DNA of 64,000 nucleotides from Treponema berlinense (GTDB taxonomy: Bacteria; Spirochaetota; Spirochaetia; Treponematales; Treponemataceae). Location: positions 49,976-113,975 of the forward strand of contig NZ_FUXC01000010.1 in NCBI RefSeq assembly GCF_900167025.1. The letters run 5' to 3'. Below, in pieces: positions 18,673-26,588 of the stretch. The position numbers were made by a program, and so were the translations under genes. Positions within the stretch are counted from its first letter, which is position 1; each line of letters starts with the position of its first letter. The notes beneath the pieces were generated by a model that saw only the letters and a program-made list of their open reading frames with translations, was not told where the DNA came from and searched no databases.

Positions 18673-19701
18673 TTATTCGCCCAAAACAGCCATAATCTGT
18701 TCGATAGCGACGTTGGCTTTTTCTGTATCGTAAGACAAGAGCTTTTTAGGAGAAGGAGTTCCGTCAATGTAAGACTGCGGAAGTTTTACATTTTTGTTTG
18801 CAGGAAGCATCCACTGTGTAAGCGGCAGTTCGTTCTGTGCGTCCTCGCTGATTAAAAAGTCCAGAAAACTCTGGGCGCCTTTTTTGTTCGGAGCATTTTT
18901 TGCAAGTCCGGCGCCTTCAACCTGAAGAATGTGTCCGTCATCAAAAATCAAAGCCTGGTATCTGTCGGTTTTGTCATATTCGTAGTGATAAGCCGCGCTT
19001 GTTGTGTAACTGCAAACGAGAGGAGCTTCTCCGTTTGTAAAAAGACCGTAACCTGCGCTCCAGCCAGGAGCCATCGTAAGAATATTTGGTTTTAAGGCCT
19101 TCCAGTAGTCAAGAACTTTTTCGCCCTTTACAGCGCAAGTCCATGCGGCAAAACCAAGTCCAGGAGTGGAAGTCCGTGGATTCATCAAAATGATTTTTTT
19201 TGCGTAGACAGGTTTAGTAAGGTCGTCGAGCGATTTTGGAGCAGGAACATCTGCCTTTGTATCGAACACGATTGCAAAAGGAGCATAGTCAAAAGGAGTC
19301 AAAAGATTTTTTGAGCCCAGAGCTTTTTTCAACTCCTCAGAAATCGCTTCAGAACCGGCCGGTTTGTATGCTTCGAGAATATCCTGTTCAGCCGCTTTTT
19401 TTGCAAGGTTGTTGTCCAGACCCAAAATTACGTCTGCCTGGACATTGCCTTTTTCGAGGGCCGCGCGCGAAAGAACTTCAACTCCGTCGCCGCAATCAAC
19501 ATAAGTAACTTTTAATCCGGTTTTTTCCGTAAATTTTTTAGCAATTGCCGCTCCAGGACCCCATTCACCGCAAAAACTGTCATAAGTGTAAACAACAACT
19601 TCATTTTGACGTGCAGAATCACCTGCTTTTTTAGAGCAGCCAGAAAAACCAATAGAAACTAAAATAGAAAAAAGAAAAATTTTAAAGATGTGTCTAAGCA
19701 T
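18673..19701 (-). CDS. thiB: Thiamine ABC transporter, substrate-binding lipoprotein
   Basis: The 342-residue periplasmic binding protein has a lipoprotein signal ending in GFSGC. It resembles ThiB: VVVYTYDSFCGEWGPG near the start of the mature part, DVILGLDNN, FDYAPFAIVFD, and a conserved C-terminal PLTQWMLPA. I place the start at the ATG at 19701. An in-frame ATG at 19719 is part of the conserved TPP aptamer sequence (GGATAATGCCGGCGG) and cannot be the start. GGAGG inside the aptamer's 3' end serves as the ribosome-binding site. Confidence 0.93.
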   Translation of the reverse strand: MLRHIFKIFLFSILVSIGFSGCSKKAGDSARQNEVVVYTYDSFCGEWGPGAAIAKKFTEKTGLKVTYVDCGDGVEVLSRAALEKGNVQADVILGLDNNLAKKAAEQDILEAYKPAGSEAISEELKKALGSKNLLTPFDYAPFAIVFDTKADVPAPKSLDDLTKPVYAKKIILMNPRTSTPGLGFAAWTCAVKGEKVLDYWKALKPNILTMAPGWSAGYGLFTNGEAPLVCSYTTSAAYHYEYDKTDRYQALIFDDGHILQVEGAGLAKNAPNKKGAQSFLDFLISEDAQNELPLTQWMLPANKNVKLPQSYIDGTPSPKKLLSYDTEKANVAIEQIMAVLGE

Positions 19702-19798
19702 ATCTTCCTCCGCCGGCATTATCCGGATCAGGTTGGAACCTCATACGAAGTCCTGCGGGTGTAATCTCAGGGAAAGTTTTTCCCACCCCGGTACAAAG
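19702..19798 (-). ncRNA. TPP riboswitch (thi-box) controlling thiBPQ
   Basis: On the minus strand the conserved thi-box parts appear in order: CCGGGGTGGG, CTGAGATTACACCCGC, then CCTGATCCGGATAATGCC and GGCGGAGGAAG. These form the two sensor arms for the pyrimidine and pyrophosphate halves of TPP. The Shine-Dalgarno GGAGG is within the closing stem side, six bases from the thiB ATG, so ligand binding should hide it directly. Control is therefore probably at translation initiation, and no terminator stem with a T run is seen between aptamer and ATG. Confidence 0.95.
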
Positions 19799-19801
19799 CA
19801 C

Positions 19802-19830
19802 ATTGTAAAAATATACATAAATTGTGTAAA
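19802..19830 (-). promoter_or_regulatory. Promoter of the thiBPQ operon
   Basis: On the minus strand TTTACA and TACAAT are separated by exactly 17 bases. Transcription would begin about seven bases further on, just before the TPP aptamer, which supports both calls. Confidence 0.85.
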
Positions 19831-19849
19831 GTGAGTTCCAGCTTTTTTA

Positions 19850-19967
19850 TTTTGGAGCGCAACTAACCGTCAATCCGTCCACTGCGCAATTCCGCTTCCG
19901 CTCATCTTTTTGCCTTGCAAAAAGACGCCTTCGGCGTTGCTCCGGCACGGGCTAGGATTTTCTTGAA
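19850..19967 (+). repeat. GC-rich intergenic element, inverted partner of 23918-24022
   Basis: It contains GGAGCGCAAC, TAACCGT, CAATTCCGCTTCCGCT, ATCTTTTTGCCTTGCAAAAAG and CCGGCACGGGCTA in this order. The same series occurs on the opposite strand near 24 kb. TTTTTGC/GCAAAAA forms a hairpin. It is non-coding. Confidence 0.85.
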
Positions 19968-19977
19968 AACTAAAAAA

Positions 19978-20006
19978 TTGACCTTTTACGTCTTTTTTCC
20001 GATAAT
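19978..20006 (+). promoter_or_regulatory. Promoter of the small outer-membrane-like protein, possibly leaderless
   Basis: TTGACC and GATAAT are spaced by 17 bases. The -10 box ends six bases before the ATG at 20013 and no Shine-Dalgarno sequence is present, so the mRNA may start at the initiation codon. Confidence 0.7.
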
Positions 20007-20012
20007 ATCTTT

Positions 20013-20573
20013 ATGAAAAAATATTTTTTCCTTTTTGCATGTTTTTTTTCAGTATTTGCAGTTTTTGCCGAGCCACAGTTTGAATTTGGTGTCGGTTCTG
20101 GCTACGTTTTTTACGGTGACAAAGATTTAAAAAATTTGCTTTCTGATTTTGACCAGAAAAGCCAGGTTATTTTGTGCGGAGATTTTTCCGTTGATTTCCC
20201 AGTTGCCGAACCTGTAAAACTTGTTTTTGGAATGGATTCTATAATGGACGCACGCTGGAAAGGCAGCGAGCACTTTATTCTTTGGGATTACTGCGGTTTT
20301 GCAGGTTTTAAAATCTATCCTGGACTTGCAGGCCTTTGCACAACTATTCAGTATTGTCTTGGCAGACGCACAGATTTTGTTAGTTTGCAGGACATTGAAG
20401 ATTATATCGAAAGCACAAATTTTGGAAATGGATTTGCCTTTGGTATTTCCTACGATTTTGGTTATGGAAAAAAAGGCTACGCACCGGAAGTCTGCGCAAA
20501 CTGGCGGCACATGCCGAGAGGCGGTTCGAGCGACAATATTTTGGAAGTAAAGTTCCGCCTTTCAAAAAATTAG
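20013..20573 (+). CDS. Small secreted, probably outer-membrane beta-barrel protein
   Basis: The 186-residue protein has a signal peptide ending at VFAEP. The mature part shows alternating polar/hydrophobic stretches with many Gly, Phe and Tyr (FEFGVGSGYVFYG, GFAFGISYDFGYG) and ends in LEVKFRLS plus KN, which suggests a small beta-barrel. I do not recognise a named family. It lies between one GC-rich element and the RACo-like gene. The promoter reading suggests translation without a leader. Confidence 0.65.
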   Translation: MKKYFFLFACFFSVFAVFAEPQFEFGVGSGYVFYGDKDLKNLLSDFDQKSQVILCGDFSVDFPVAEPVKLVFGMDSIMDARWKGSEHFILWDYCGFAGFKIYPGLAGLCTTIQYCLGRRTDFVSLQDIEDYIESTNFGNGFAFGISYDFGYGKKGYAPEVCANWRHMPRGGSSDNILEVKFRLSKN

Positions 20574-20669
20574 GATTCAAAACTAAGAAAAAAATTGCAT
20601 TTAAGAGATTTTTGGTTTATCCTGTAAAATACAGATTTTATTATTTATTTATGGTTATGGGACAGATCG

Positions 20670-22100
20670 ATGCAGATTGAAACACAGGGGTTTTTACCGC
20701 AAATTCCAGAAGAACAGCCGGAACAGGTTAATATCACAGATGTTGGAATTGCAGTAGATGTCGGAACGACAACTGTTGCTGTAAAAATCTGGTCGCTTTC
20801 CTCAAAAAAATGCCTTTCTGTCATTGCGGAAAAAAATCTTCAGTCCCGCTATGGCTGCGATATTATCCGCCGTATTTCTTTTGCAACTCGGCCTCCTTTG
20901 ACAGGTTCTTCTGCTGTCGTAGAAACCGGAGAATCAGCCCTTCATTATGCGATTATCTCCCAGTTAGAAAGAATGTTTGCCCACGCGCTGGCGCTTGCCG
21001 CTCAAAAAACAATGCGCGGAATTCAATTAAATGTTTCTAAAATCGTAATTACCGGAAACACGACAATGCTCAGTTTTGTCTGCGCGTTTCCAGTCGAAGG
21101 TCTTGCCGCCGCTCCTTTTACTCCAGTTTCTCATTTTGGCTTTACGGCAAGCTGGGATAAGGTTCGCAGTGGAAAAATCAACGAAAAATGTTCAAATCTG
21201 GATCTCCCGACTCCGGAAATTTTACAGCTTTTTGCCGCAAGTTCCGTTGATTCCGATACGCCGGTTTATTTTCCTCCTTGTGTCGGGGCTTTTATTGGCG
21301 CGGATACTGTCTGTGCAATGCTTTCGGCAGGTTTTCCTTCTCCGGAAAGCAATGAAAATTCTTGCTGGGACACTCCTGTTCAAACTCCGCTCTTGCTCGC
21401 GGATATTGGCACAAATACAGAAATTGCTCTTTTTATTCCAAAGACTGAAGAACAGCCTGCAAAAATTCTGTGCACTTCGGCGGCCGCAGGTCCTGCGTTT
21501 GAGGCGGCGAATATCAGCTGCGGAATGAGTTCTGTTGACGGTGCGATTGAAAAAATCGAATATAAAAACGGAAAACTCTGCTGCTCTGTAATCGGCGGTG
21601 GCAATGCGAAAGGAATTTGCGGTTCCGGACTTGTTAGTGCCGGAAGCACGTTCTTAAAAAACAATTTTATCGATAAATCTGGCGTAATACGGAAAAATGT
21701 TTCCAAGCTTGGCGACGGTTCTGTTTGCATTCAATTGACACCTGCCGTTTATCTTTCCCAGCAGGATATTAGAAATCTTCAGCTTGCAAAATCCGCGGTT
21801 TATACAGGCTTGCGCTATATGCTTGAGCGTTCTCCTTTTCTTCCGCTTTTTTGTATTGCAGGCGGTTTTGGTTCGCATCTTGATATAGAAGATTCCTGCG
21901 CAATAGGCCTTATTCCCGACGAACTTAAAAATTGCTGTGTTCCACTCGGAAATGCGGCCCTTGCAGGAGCGTCCGCAATGCTTTTTTCTAAAGCTTTGAG
22001 AAAAAAGGCAATGGAAATTAAAAAACATTCGATTCAGATAAACCTTGCCGCAGTTCCTGAATTTCAGGAAAGATACATGAATTCAATTGATTTTAATTAA
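20670..22100 (+). CDS. RACo/AcsV-like ASKHA protein (DUF4445) lacking the ferredoxin domain
   Basis: The 476-residue protein matches the C-terminal ATPase part of reductive activators of corrinoid proteins. VDVGTTTVAVKIW is the first phosphate loop, followed by SRYGCDIIRRI, ITGNTTML, ADIGTNTEIALF as the second loop, GICGSGLVS, and AGGFGSHLDIEDSCAIGL near the end. Classical members begin with a plant-type 2Fe-2S domain with a Cys cluster, and that domain is absent here. No corrinoid protein or methyltransferase is nearby. The start at 20670 follows a GGGA-type site, and no upstream in-frame ferredoxin sequence is seen. Its client protein is unknown. Confidence 0.8.
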   Translation: MQIETQGFLPQIPEEQPEQVNITDVGIAVDVGTTTVAVKIWSLSSKKCLSVIAEKNLQSRYGCDIIRRISFATRPPLTGSSAVVETGESALHYAIISQLERMFAHALALAAQKTMRGIQLNVSKIVITGNTTMLSFVCAFPVEGLAAAPFTPVSHFGFTASWDKVRSGKINEKCSNLDLPTPEILQLFAASSVDSDTPVYFPPCVGAFIGADTVCAMLSAGFPSPESNENSCWDTPVQTPLLLADIGTNTEIALFIPKTEEQPAKILCTSAAAGPAFEAANISCGMSSVDGAIEKIEYKNGKLCCSVIGGGNAKGICGSGLVSAGSTFLKNNFIDKSGVIRKNVSKLGDGSVCIQLTPAVYLSQQDIRNLQLAKSAVYTGLRYMLERSPFLPLFCIAGGFGSHLDIEDSCAIGLIPDELKNCCVPLGNAALAGASAMLFSKALRKKAMEIKKHSIQINLAAVPEFQERYMNSIDFN

Positions 22101-22137
22101 CTTTTTCCCGGATTTTTGCACACTCGGATTTATTTGT

Positions 22138-22166
22138 TTGACATATAAATATTCTTAGATTAAAAT
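22138..22166 (+). promoter_or_regulatory. Promoter of rny
   Basis: TTGACA and TAAAAT are separated by 17 bases. About 100 bases of leader follow before the rny ATG. Confidence 0.8.
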
Positions 22167-22269
22167 ATAAAGGATATTTTGGGGACGGCTTTTTTGTGGA
22201 ATTTTGAACGATGATGACGTTTATCCGCAGTAAAAATCCAACTCCTTAATAGAAGCATAGGAGAATTTT

Positions 22270-23799
22270 ATGAATGTTGTATTATTCGTAAGTCTTCCTG
22301 TTGCTGGTATAGTTCTTGGATGGATTATTCGTTGGTTATATGCCAAATTTCAATTATCTTCGGCAGAGCAGAAAGCTGAACGTGTAAAACAGGACGCATT
22401 AAAAGAAGCAGAAGCCCAGAAAAAAGAATATTTGCTAGAAACAAAAGATCAACTCCTTCGGGAACGTCAGCAGCAGGAACGGGAAAATCGTGAACGCCGG
22501 AAGGAAATTCAGGTTTACGAAGCAAGAGTTGCCAAAAAAGAAGAACTCGTTGACAAACGCAATAGCGAAATGGACAAAAAAGAGCAGGAATTTGCTGAAC
22601 GCGAAAACTCTATGGTAAAACGTGAGCAGCAGATTGCAACTCAGGAAGAAACTTATCGCCGTGAGCTGGAACGAATTTCTGGCTTGTCTGCGCAGGAAGC
22701 AAAAGATTTAATCATCAAAAATCTTGAGAATGACGCGCGCCATGACGCTCAGGCTCTTTTGAACAAAATTGAGCAGGAAGCTCAGTTGACGGCAGATAAA
22801 AAAGCCCAGAAAATTCTTGTAGAAACAATTCAGCGGCTTGCAACCGAGGTTACGAGCGATGTTACAGTTGCGACAGTTTCTCTTCCAAGCGATGAGATGA
22901 AAGGCCGTATTATCGGCCGTGAAGGACGCAATATCCGCGCATTGGAAACTTTGACAGGTGTGGATATTATTATTGATGATACTCCGGAAGCCGTTGTAAT
23001 CAGTTGTTTTGATCCTGTCCGCAAGGAAATTGCAAAGCAGGCCCTCGAAAGACTTGTGACAGACGGTCGTATTCATCCTGCAAGAATCGAAGAAATTGTA
23101 CAGAAAGTAACAAGAGAAGTTCAGCAGAAAATTTACGAAGAAGGCGAAAAGGCGCTCTTTGATCTTGGAATTCACAATATGAACCAGGATGGAGTCCGTG
23201 CTTTGGGCCGTTTGTATTTCCGCACAAGCTACGGTCAAAACGTTCTTACGCACTCAAAAGAAGTTGCAGAAATCGCGACCCTTATTGCAGGAGAAGTCGG
23301 AGCAAACCGCGAGCTTGCAAAACGTGCGGCTCTTTTACACGATATTGGCAAGGGCGCGGAAAACGACAGCGATAAAAACCACGCAGAAGTCGGCGCAGAA
23401 ATGGCAAGAAAGTTTGGCGAAGACCAGAAAGTTATCAATGCTATTGCCGCCCACCATCAGGATTGTGAGCCTGCGACACTCGAAGCTGTTATTGTTCAGA
23501 TTGCAGATGCTATTTCTGCGGCTCGTCCGGGCGCAAGAAAAGAAACTGCGGACAATTATGTAAAACGTCTTGAAAACCTTGAAGAAATTGCAGAAAAATT
23601 CCAGGGTGTTGAAAAGGCTTATGCAATTCAGGCTGGACGTGAGCTTCGTATTCTTGTAAATAACGAGAAGATTCCTGACGGCGAAGTTAAAGAGCTTGCG
23701 CAGAAGATTGCAAAACAGATTGAGACCGATTTGCGTTATCCTGGACGCATAAAGTTGACGATGATTCGCGAAACACGAATTGTTGAATACGCAAGATAA
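22270..23799 (+). CDS. rny: Ribonuclease Y
   Basis: The 509-residue endoribonuclease starts mRNA decay at the membrane. It has an N-terminal membrane anchor (residues 1-25), a long charged coiled coil to about residue 190, a KH domain (GRIIGREGRNIRALE), and an HD domain with the metal ligands in LLHDIGKGAEND and AIAAHHQD. It ends with a conserved YPGRIKLTMIRETR tail. Length and order are standard. A TAGGAGAATTTT site precedes the ATG. It has its own promoter and a terminator. Confidence 0.96.
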   Translation: MNVVLFVSLPVAGIVLGWIIRWLYAKFQLSSAEQKAERVKQDALKEAEAQKKEYLLETKDQLLRERQQQERENRERRKEIQVYEARVAKKEELVDKRNSEMDKKEQEFAERENSMVKREQQIATQEETYRRELERISGLSAQEAKDLIIKNLENDARHDAQALLNKIEQEAQLTADKKAQKILVETIQRLATEVTSDVTVATVSLPSDEMKGRIIGREGRNIRALETLTGVDIIIDDTPEAVVISCFDPVRKEIAKQALERLVTDGRIHPARIEEIVQKVTREVQQKIYEEGEKALFDLGIHNMNQDGVRALGRLYFRTSYGQNVLTHSKEVAEIATLIAGEVGANRELAKRAALLHDIGKGAENDSDKNHAEVGAEMARKFGEDQKVINAIAAHHQDCEPATLEAVIVQIADAISAARPGARKETADNYVKRLENLEEIAEKFQGVEKAYAIQAGRELRILVNNEKIPDGEVKELAQKIAKQIETDLRYPGRIKLTMIRETRIVEYAR

Positions 23800-23803
23800 A
23801 AAT

Positions 23804-23852
23804 AAATCCTGCACCGAAGAATGAAAATGTCTTACGGGGCAGGATTTTTTTT
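23804..23852 (+). terminator. Terminator of rny
   Basis: AAATCCTGC and GCAGGATTT form a stem (with an extra C/G pair) around a long loop, followed by a T run. Confidence 0.8.
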
Positions 23853-23917
23853 GCTTTTTTGAAAAAATAAAGACAATTCAGAATAAAAACTCTGTTTTGT
23901 GTTTTTTAGAAAAAACT

Positions 23918-24022
23918 TAGCCCGTGCCGGAACAACGCGAACGCGTCTTTTTGCAAGGCAAAAAGATGTAGCGGAAGCGGAATTGTGCAGGGACGGTTAG
24001 AGAGGAAGTTGCGCTCCGGAAT
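23918..24022 (-). repeat. GC-rich intergenic element, inverted partner of 19850-19967
   Basis: Read on the minus strand it repeats the series GGAGCGCAAC, TAACCGT, CAATTCCGCTTCCGCT, ATCTTTTTGCCTTGCAAAAAG and CCGGCACGGGCTA with small insertions and deletions. The pair brackets three genes (20013 to 23799). Confidence 0.85.
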
Positions 24023-24028
24023 TTTATC

Positions 24029-24982
24029 CTACATATGGAAATTTTCGCCGAGATAGATTTCTCTTGCAACCGGGCTGTCGATAATGTCCTGCTGGCTTCC
24101 TTGGATTAGAATTTGACCTGTCGAAATGATTATCGCGCGGTCGGTAATTTCGAGGGTGTCGCGGACGTTGTGGTCGGTTATGAGGATTCCGATTCCTCTT
24201 TTCGCAAGAAGTTTTATCATGGCCTTGATGTCGGCGACTGCAATCGGGTCGATTCCGGCAAAAGGTTCGTCCAAAAGAAGAAATTTTGGTTCAATTGCGA
24301 GGGAACGGGCAATTTCTGTGCGGCGGCGTTCTCCTCCGGAAAGCGTAAATGCCGGCTGTTTCCGGATTCTTCCGATTGAAAATTCTTCGATCAGTTCCTC
24401 GAGGCGCTGTCTTTTTTCGGCCCTTGTTAAATCCTGTCGGGTTTCGAGAATTGACCAGATGTTTTCTTCGACCGTGAGTTTTCTAAAAACGGAAGGTTCC
24501 TGAGGAAGATAAGAAATCCCGAGTCTGGCGCGTTTGTACATTGGAAGGTCGGTGATTCGCTCGTCGTCCAGAAAAATTTCTCCGCTTGTCGGCTGGTAAA
24601 AACCTACAATCATATAGAAAGATGTTGTTTTTCCGGCTCCGTTTGGTCCTAAAAGTCCCAAGACTTCTCCTGTGTGCATCTGAAAATCGACGCCCTGGAC
24701 AACTTTTTTTCTGCCGAATGATTTGTAAAGTGAATTGACTTTGAGCGTGTGGATCTTTTGAGAGTTTTCGGTCTGAGAGGAAATTTCGCTGTCTGACAGC
24801 TGATTTTCAGTCTGAGAGGGAAGTTCGCTTTCTGACGGCGGATTCTCGGTCTGTGCGGAAATTTCGCTGTTTGACGGCTGATTCTCGGTCTGTGCGGAAA
24901 TTTCGCTGTCTGACAGCTGATTTTCGGTCTGAGAGGAAATTGTGTTTTCTTCGATATTGTTTTCGCTGCTGTTTTCTGACAT
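24029..24982 (-). CDS. lptB: Lipopolysaccharide-transport-type ABC ATPase with repetitive N-terminal extension
   Basis: The C-terminal 240 residues are an LptB-like ATPase: Walker [14 protein letters not shown], signature [17 protein letters not shown], Walker [14 protein letters not shown] and the switch histidine in [11 protein letters not shown]. It would power transport of a glycolipid or LPS-like molecule from the inner membrane. The first 75 or so residues are unusual: four to five 13-residue repeats of the form [12 protein letters not shown]. The ATG at 24982 has AAGGAAAA upstream and is the best start. It lies 21 bases after lptA. No LptF/G permease is in the window. Confidence 0.88.
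   Translation of the reverse strand: MSENSSENNIEENTISSQTENQLSDSEISAQTENQPSNSEISAQTENPPSESELPSQTENQLSDSEISSQTENSQKIHTLKVNSLYKSFGRKKVVQGVDFQMHTGEVLGLLGPNGAGKTTSFYMIVGFYQPTSGEIFLDDERITDLPMYKRARLGISYLPQEPSVFRKLTVEENIWSILETRQDLTRAEKRQRLEELIEEFSIGRIRKQPAFTLSGGERRRTEIARSLAIEPKFLLLDEPFAGIDPIAVADIKAMIKLLAKRGIGILITDHNVRDTLEITDRAIIISTGQILIQGSQQDIIDSPVAREIYLGENFHM
24748..24955 (-). repeat. 39-base in-frame repeats at the 5' end of lptB
   Basis: Units of 39 bases encode 13-residue blocks such as [13 protein letters not shown], four to five copies, nearly identical at the DNA level. The same unit occurs at the 3' end of lptA, about 130 bases upstream in the operon. Confidence 0.88.
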
Positions 24983-25003
24983 TAGTTTTTAATTTTCCTT
25001 ATT

Positions 25004-25888
25004 TTAGCTTTTTGCGGAAGGATCGTTTTCCGAATCTGATTTTGTGTTTTTTTCGGAAGTTTGCTGGCTGTCTTCCTGGATGTTTTTTATTTGAGAAGGG
25101 TTTTCGTTTTGCGCGGAATTTTTGCTTTCTGACAGAGAGTTTTCGTTTTGCGGGGAACTTTCGCCGTCTGACGGAGAGTTTTCTGTTTGAGAAGAAATTT
25201 CGCTTTCTGACGGCGGATTTTCGGTCTGAGAAGCGGTTTCTGATTCGGCTGATTCCGTGTCAGTTTCTGTTTTTGCCGGTTTGCTGTCCGAAACGGTTCC
25301 TTTTACGCGTCCGTCGAGTGTAATTTCCTGGGTTTCGAGGTTTAAGGTGATTTCCTGCGCTCTGAAAGAATCTGTTCCCTGCTGAATTTTTGGATTTCCG
25401 CTCATTTCGAGCTTCTGTTCGCTTTTTTTGTAAATCGCAAATGCCGAGGTGCAGACGTTGTCTTTTTGCGTCAAGGTTATTTCAATTTGCATGACGGCGG
25501 TTTCGCTGTTTTGGTTGTATTCGATAATTTGAGCATCCGCAGTCACTTCATTTGCAACGTCCACAAGGTGAACCGCATCTTCGAGCTGGGCGACTTTTGT
25601 CTGCCTGTCGTATTTTAGTTTTCCGCAGGTAAAATCCATCTGGCTTTCTGTTATGCTTCCGCTTACCGTTCCTGTTGCCGTAATGAATCTGAAATCTTCG
25701 CCCGAAAGTTCGATCGCGTCGGCGCTTATGTTCATGCTGGAAGTCTGGACTGTTGCGTTTCCTTCGAGGGTTGTCGTGTCAGTTTTGCTGCCTGCCGTTC
25801 CGGACATAAAATCTGCCGTAAAAGTGATTTCTTCGCAAAAAATCATTGCCGGAACCAAGGCAAAAATTATCGAAATGAGGTTTTTCAT
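25004..25888 (-). CDS. lptA: LptA/OstA-domain periplasmic protein with repetitive C-terminal tail
   Basis: The 294-residue protein has a signal peptide (ends near FCEEI) and an OstA/LptA beta-jellyroll-type domain to about residue 200, with typical phrases such as TTLEGNATVQTSS, ADAIELSGEDFRF and LNLETQEITLDGRVKG. It probably forms the periplasmic bridge of an Lpt-type glycolipid export path. The last 90 residues are Ser/Glu/Asn-rich 13-residue repeats ([12 protein letters not shown] type) that resemble the N-terminus of LptB. Its start overlaps the lptC stop by four bases (ATGA). Confidence 0.82.
   Translation of the reverse strand: MKNLISIIFALVPAMIFCEEITFTADFMSGTAGSKTDTTTLEGNATVQTSSMNISADAIELSGEDFRFITATGTVSGSITESQMDFTCGKLKYDRQTKVAQLEDAVHLVDVANEVTADAQIIEYNQNSETAVMQIEITLTQKDNVCTSAFAIYKKSEQKLEMSGNPKIQQGTDSFRAQEITLNLETQEITLDGRVKGTVSDSKPAKTETDTESAESETASQTENPPSESEISSQTENSPSDGESSPQNENSLSESKNSAQNENPSQIKNIQEDSQQTSEKNTKSDSENDPSAKS
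25085..25240 (-). repeat. 39-base in-frame repeats at the 3' end of lptA
   Basis: There are about four 13-residue units ([44 protein letters not shown]), more diverged than those in lptB but clearly the same family. Confidence 0.85.
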
Positions 25889-26457
25889 TCTTTGTCTCCG
25901 TCGTCTTCCTTGTCAACTACAGAACCGGAAACCTGTCTTTCAAAGCTGAATTTTCGGCTTACTCCGCTTGCGGAAAATCCCGTTCCGCTTACAGTTGTGC
26001 CTTTTCTTGCAATCGTAACCTGTTCGTTCCGGCCGGAAGTGAGCTGTTCTGTTTTGCCGTTAAAATGCAGCGACTGTGCTGTGATTTTTAAATCCTGGCT
26101 GTAAACGTTTATCGAAATTCCGTCAAAAAGCGAATATTTTTCGTCATTCGTGTTGGAAGCAAGCAGGCTGCAATATCCGTCTGTATCAAGGGTGCCGTCG
26201 TCCTTGTAAGTTTTAAACTGCGCAGACTGGGCGTAAGAAGAGCCGTCCGCCTTGTATTGTTCTAGTTTGTCTGCTTCAAGTTGAATTGAAATTTTATTGT
26301 CTTTGTATCTGTTAAAAACCGCTCCTGTAAAAGAAAATTCCGGAACTGATTCTTCAGAGTTTTTTTCAGTTTCGTAATTGAGCGAGCACGAAAAAAAACA
26401 TAATGCTGCTGTAAGAAAAATAACAGATTTTTTAACTTTTTTATTATTAAATAACAT
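25885..26457 (-). CDS. lptC: LptC-like lipoprotein
   Basis: The 190-residue protein has a lipoprotein-type N-terminus (hydrophobic stretch then FFSCS). The mature part resembles LptC: FSFTGAVFNRYKDNKISIQL, a central Gln/Tyr-rich region, then SINVYSQDLKITAQSLHFNG and VTIARKGTTVSGTGFSASG near the end. It would pass the glycolipid from the transporter to LptA. It is the first gene of lptC-lptA-lptB. Similarity in this family is weak, so much of the confidence comes from the neighbours. Confidence 0.75.
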   Translation of the reverse strand: MLFNNKKVKKSVIFLTAALCFFSCSLNYETEKNSEESVPEFSFTGAVFNRYKDNKISIQLEADKLEQYKADGSSYAQSAQFKTYKDDGTLDTDGYCSLLASNTNDEKYSLFDGISINVYSQDLKITAQSLHFNGKTEQLTSGRNEQVTIARKGTTVSGTGFSASGVSRKFSFERQVSGSVVDKEDDGDKE

Positions 26458-26529
26458 CTTTTAATTTTCTATGCAAGGTTTCTTTTTGTCAAGCAGATGA
26501 AAAAATTCAGTCTTTAAAGAATTTTATAC

Positions 26530-26559
26530 TTGTCGAGTTGTTATTTTTTTTGATATAAT
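26530..26559 (+). promoter_or_regulatory. Promoter of the 39-residue basic protein gene
   Basis: TTGTCG and a perfect TATAAT are separated by 18 bases. Transcription would start near 26566, giving a leader of about 23 bases with GAGGT at 26579-26583. Confidence 0.8.
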
Positions 26560-26588
26560 GGCAAAAAATCCATTCAACGAGGTATTTT

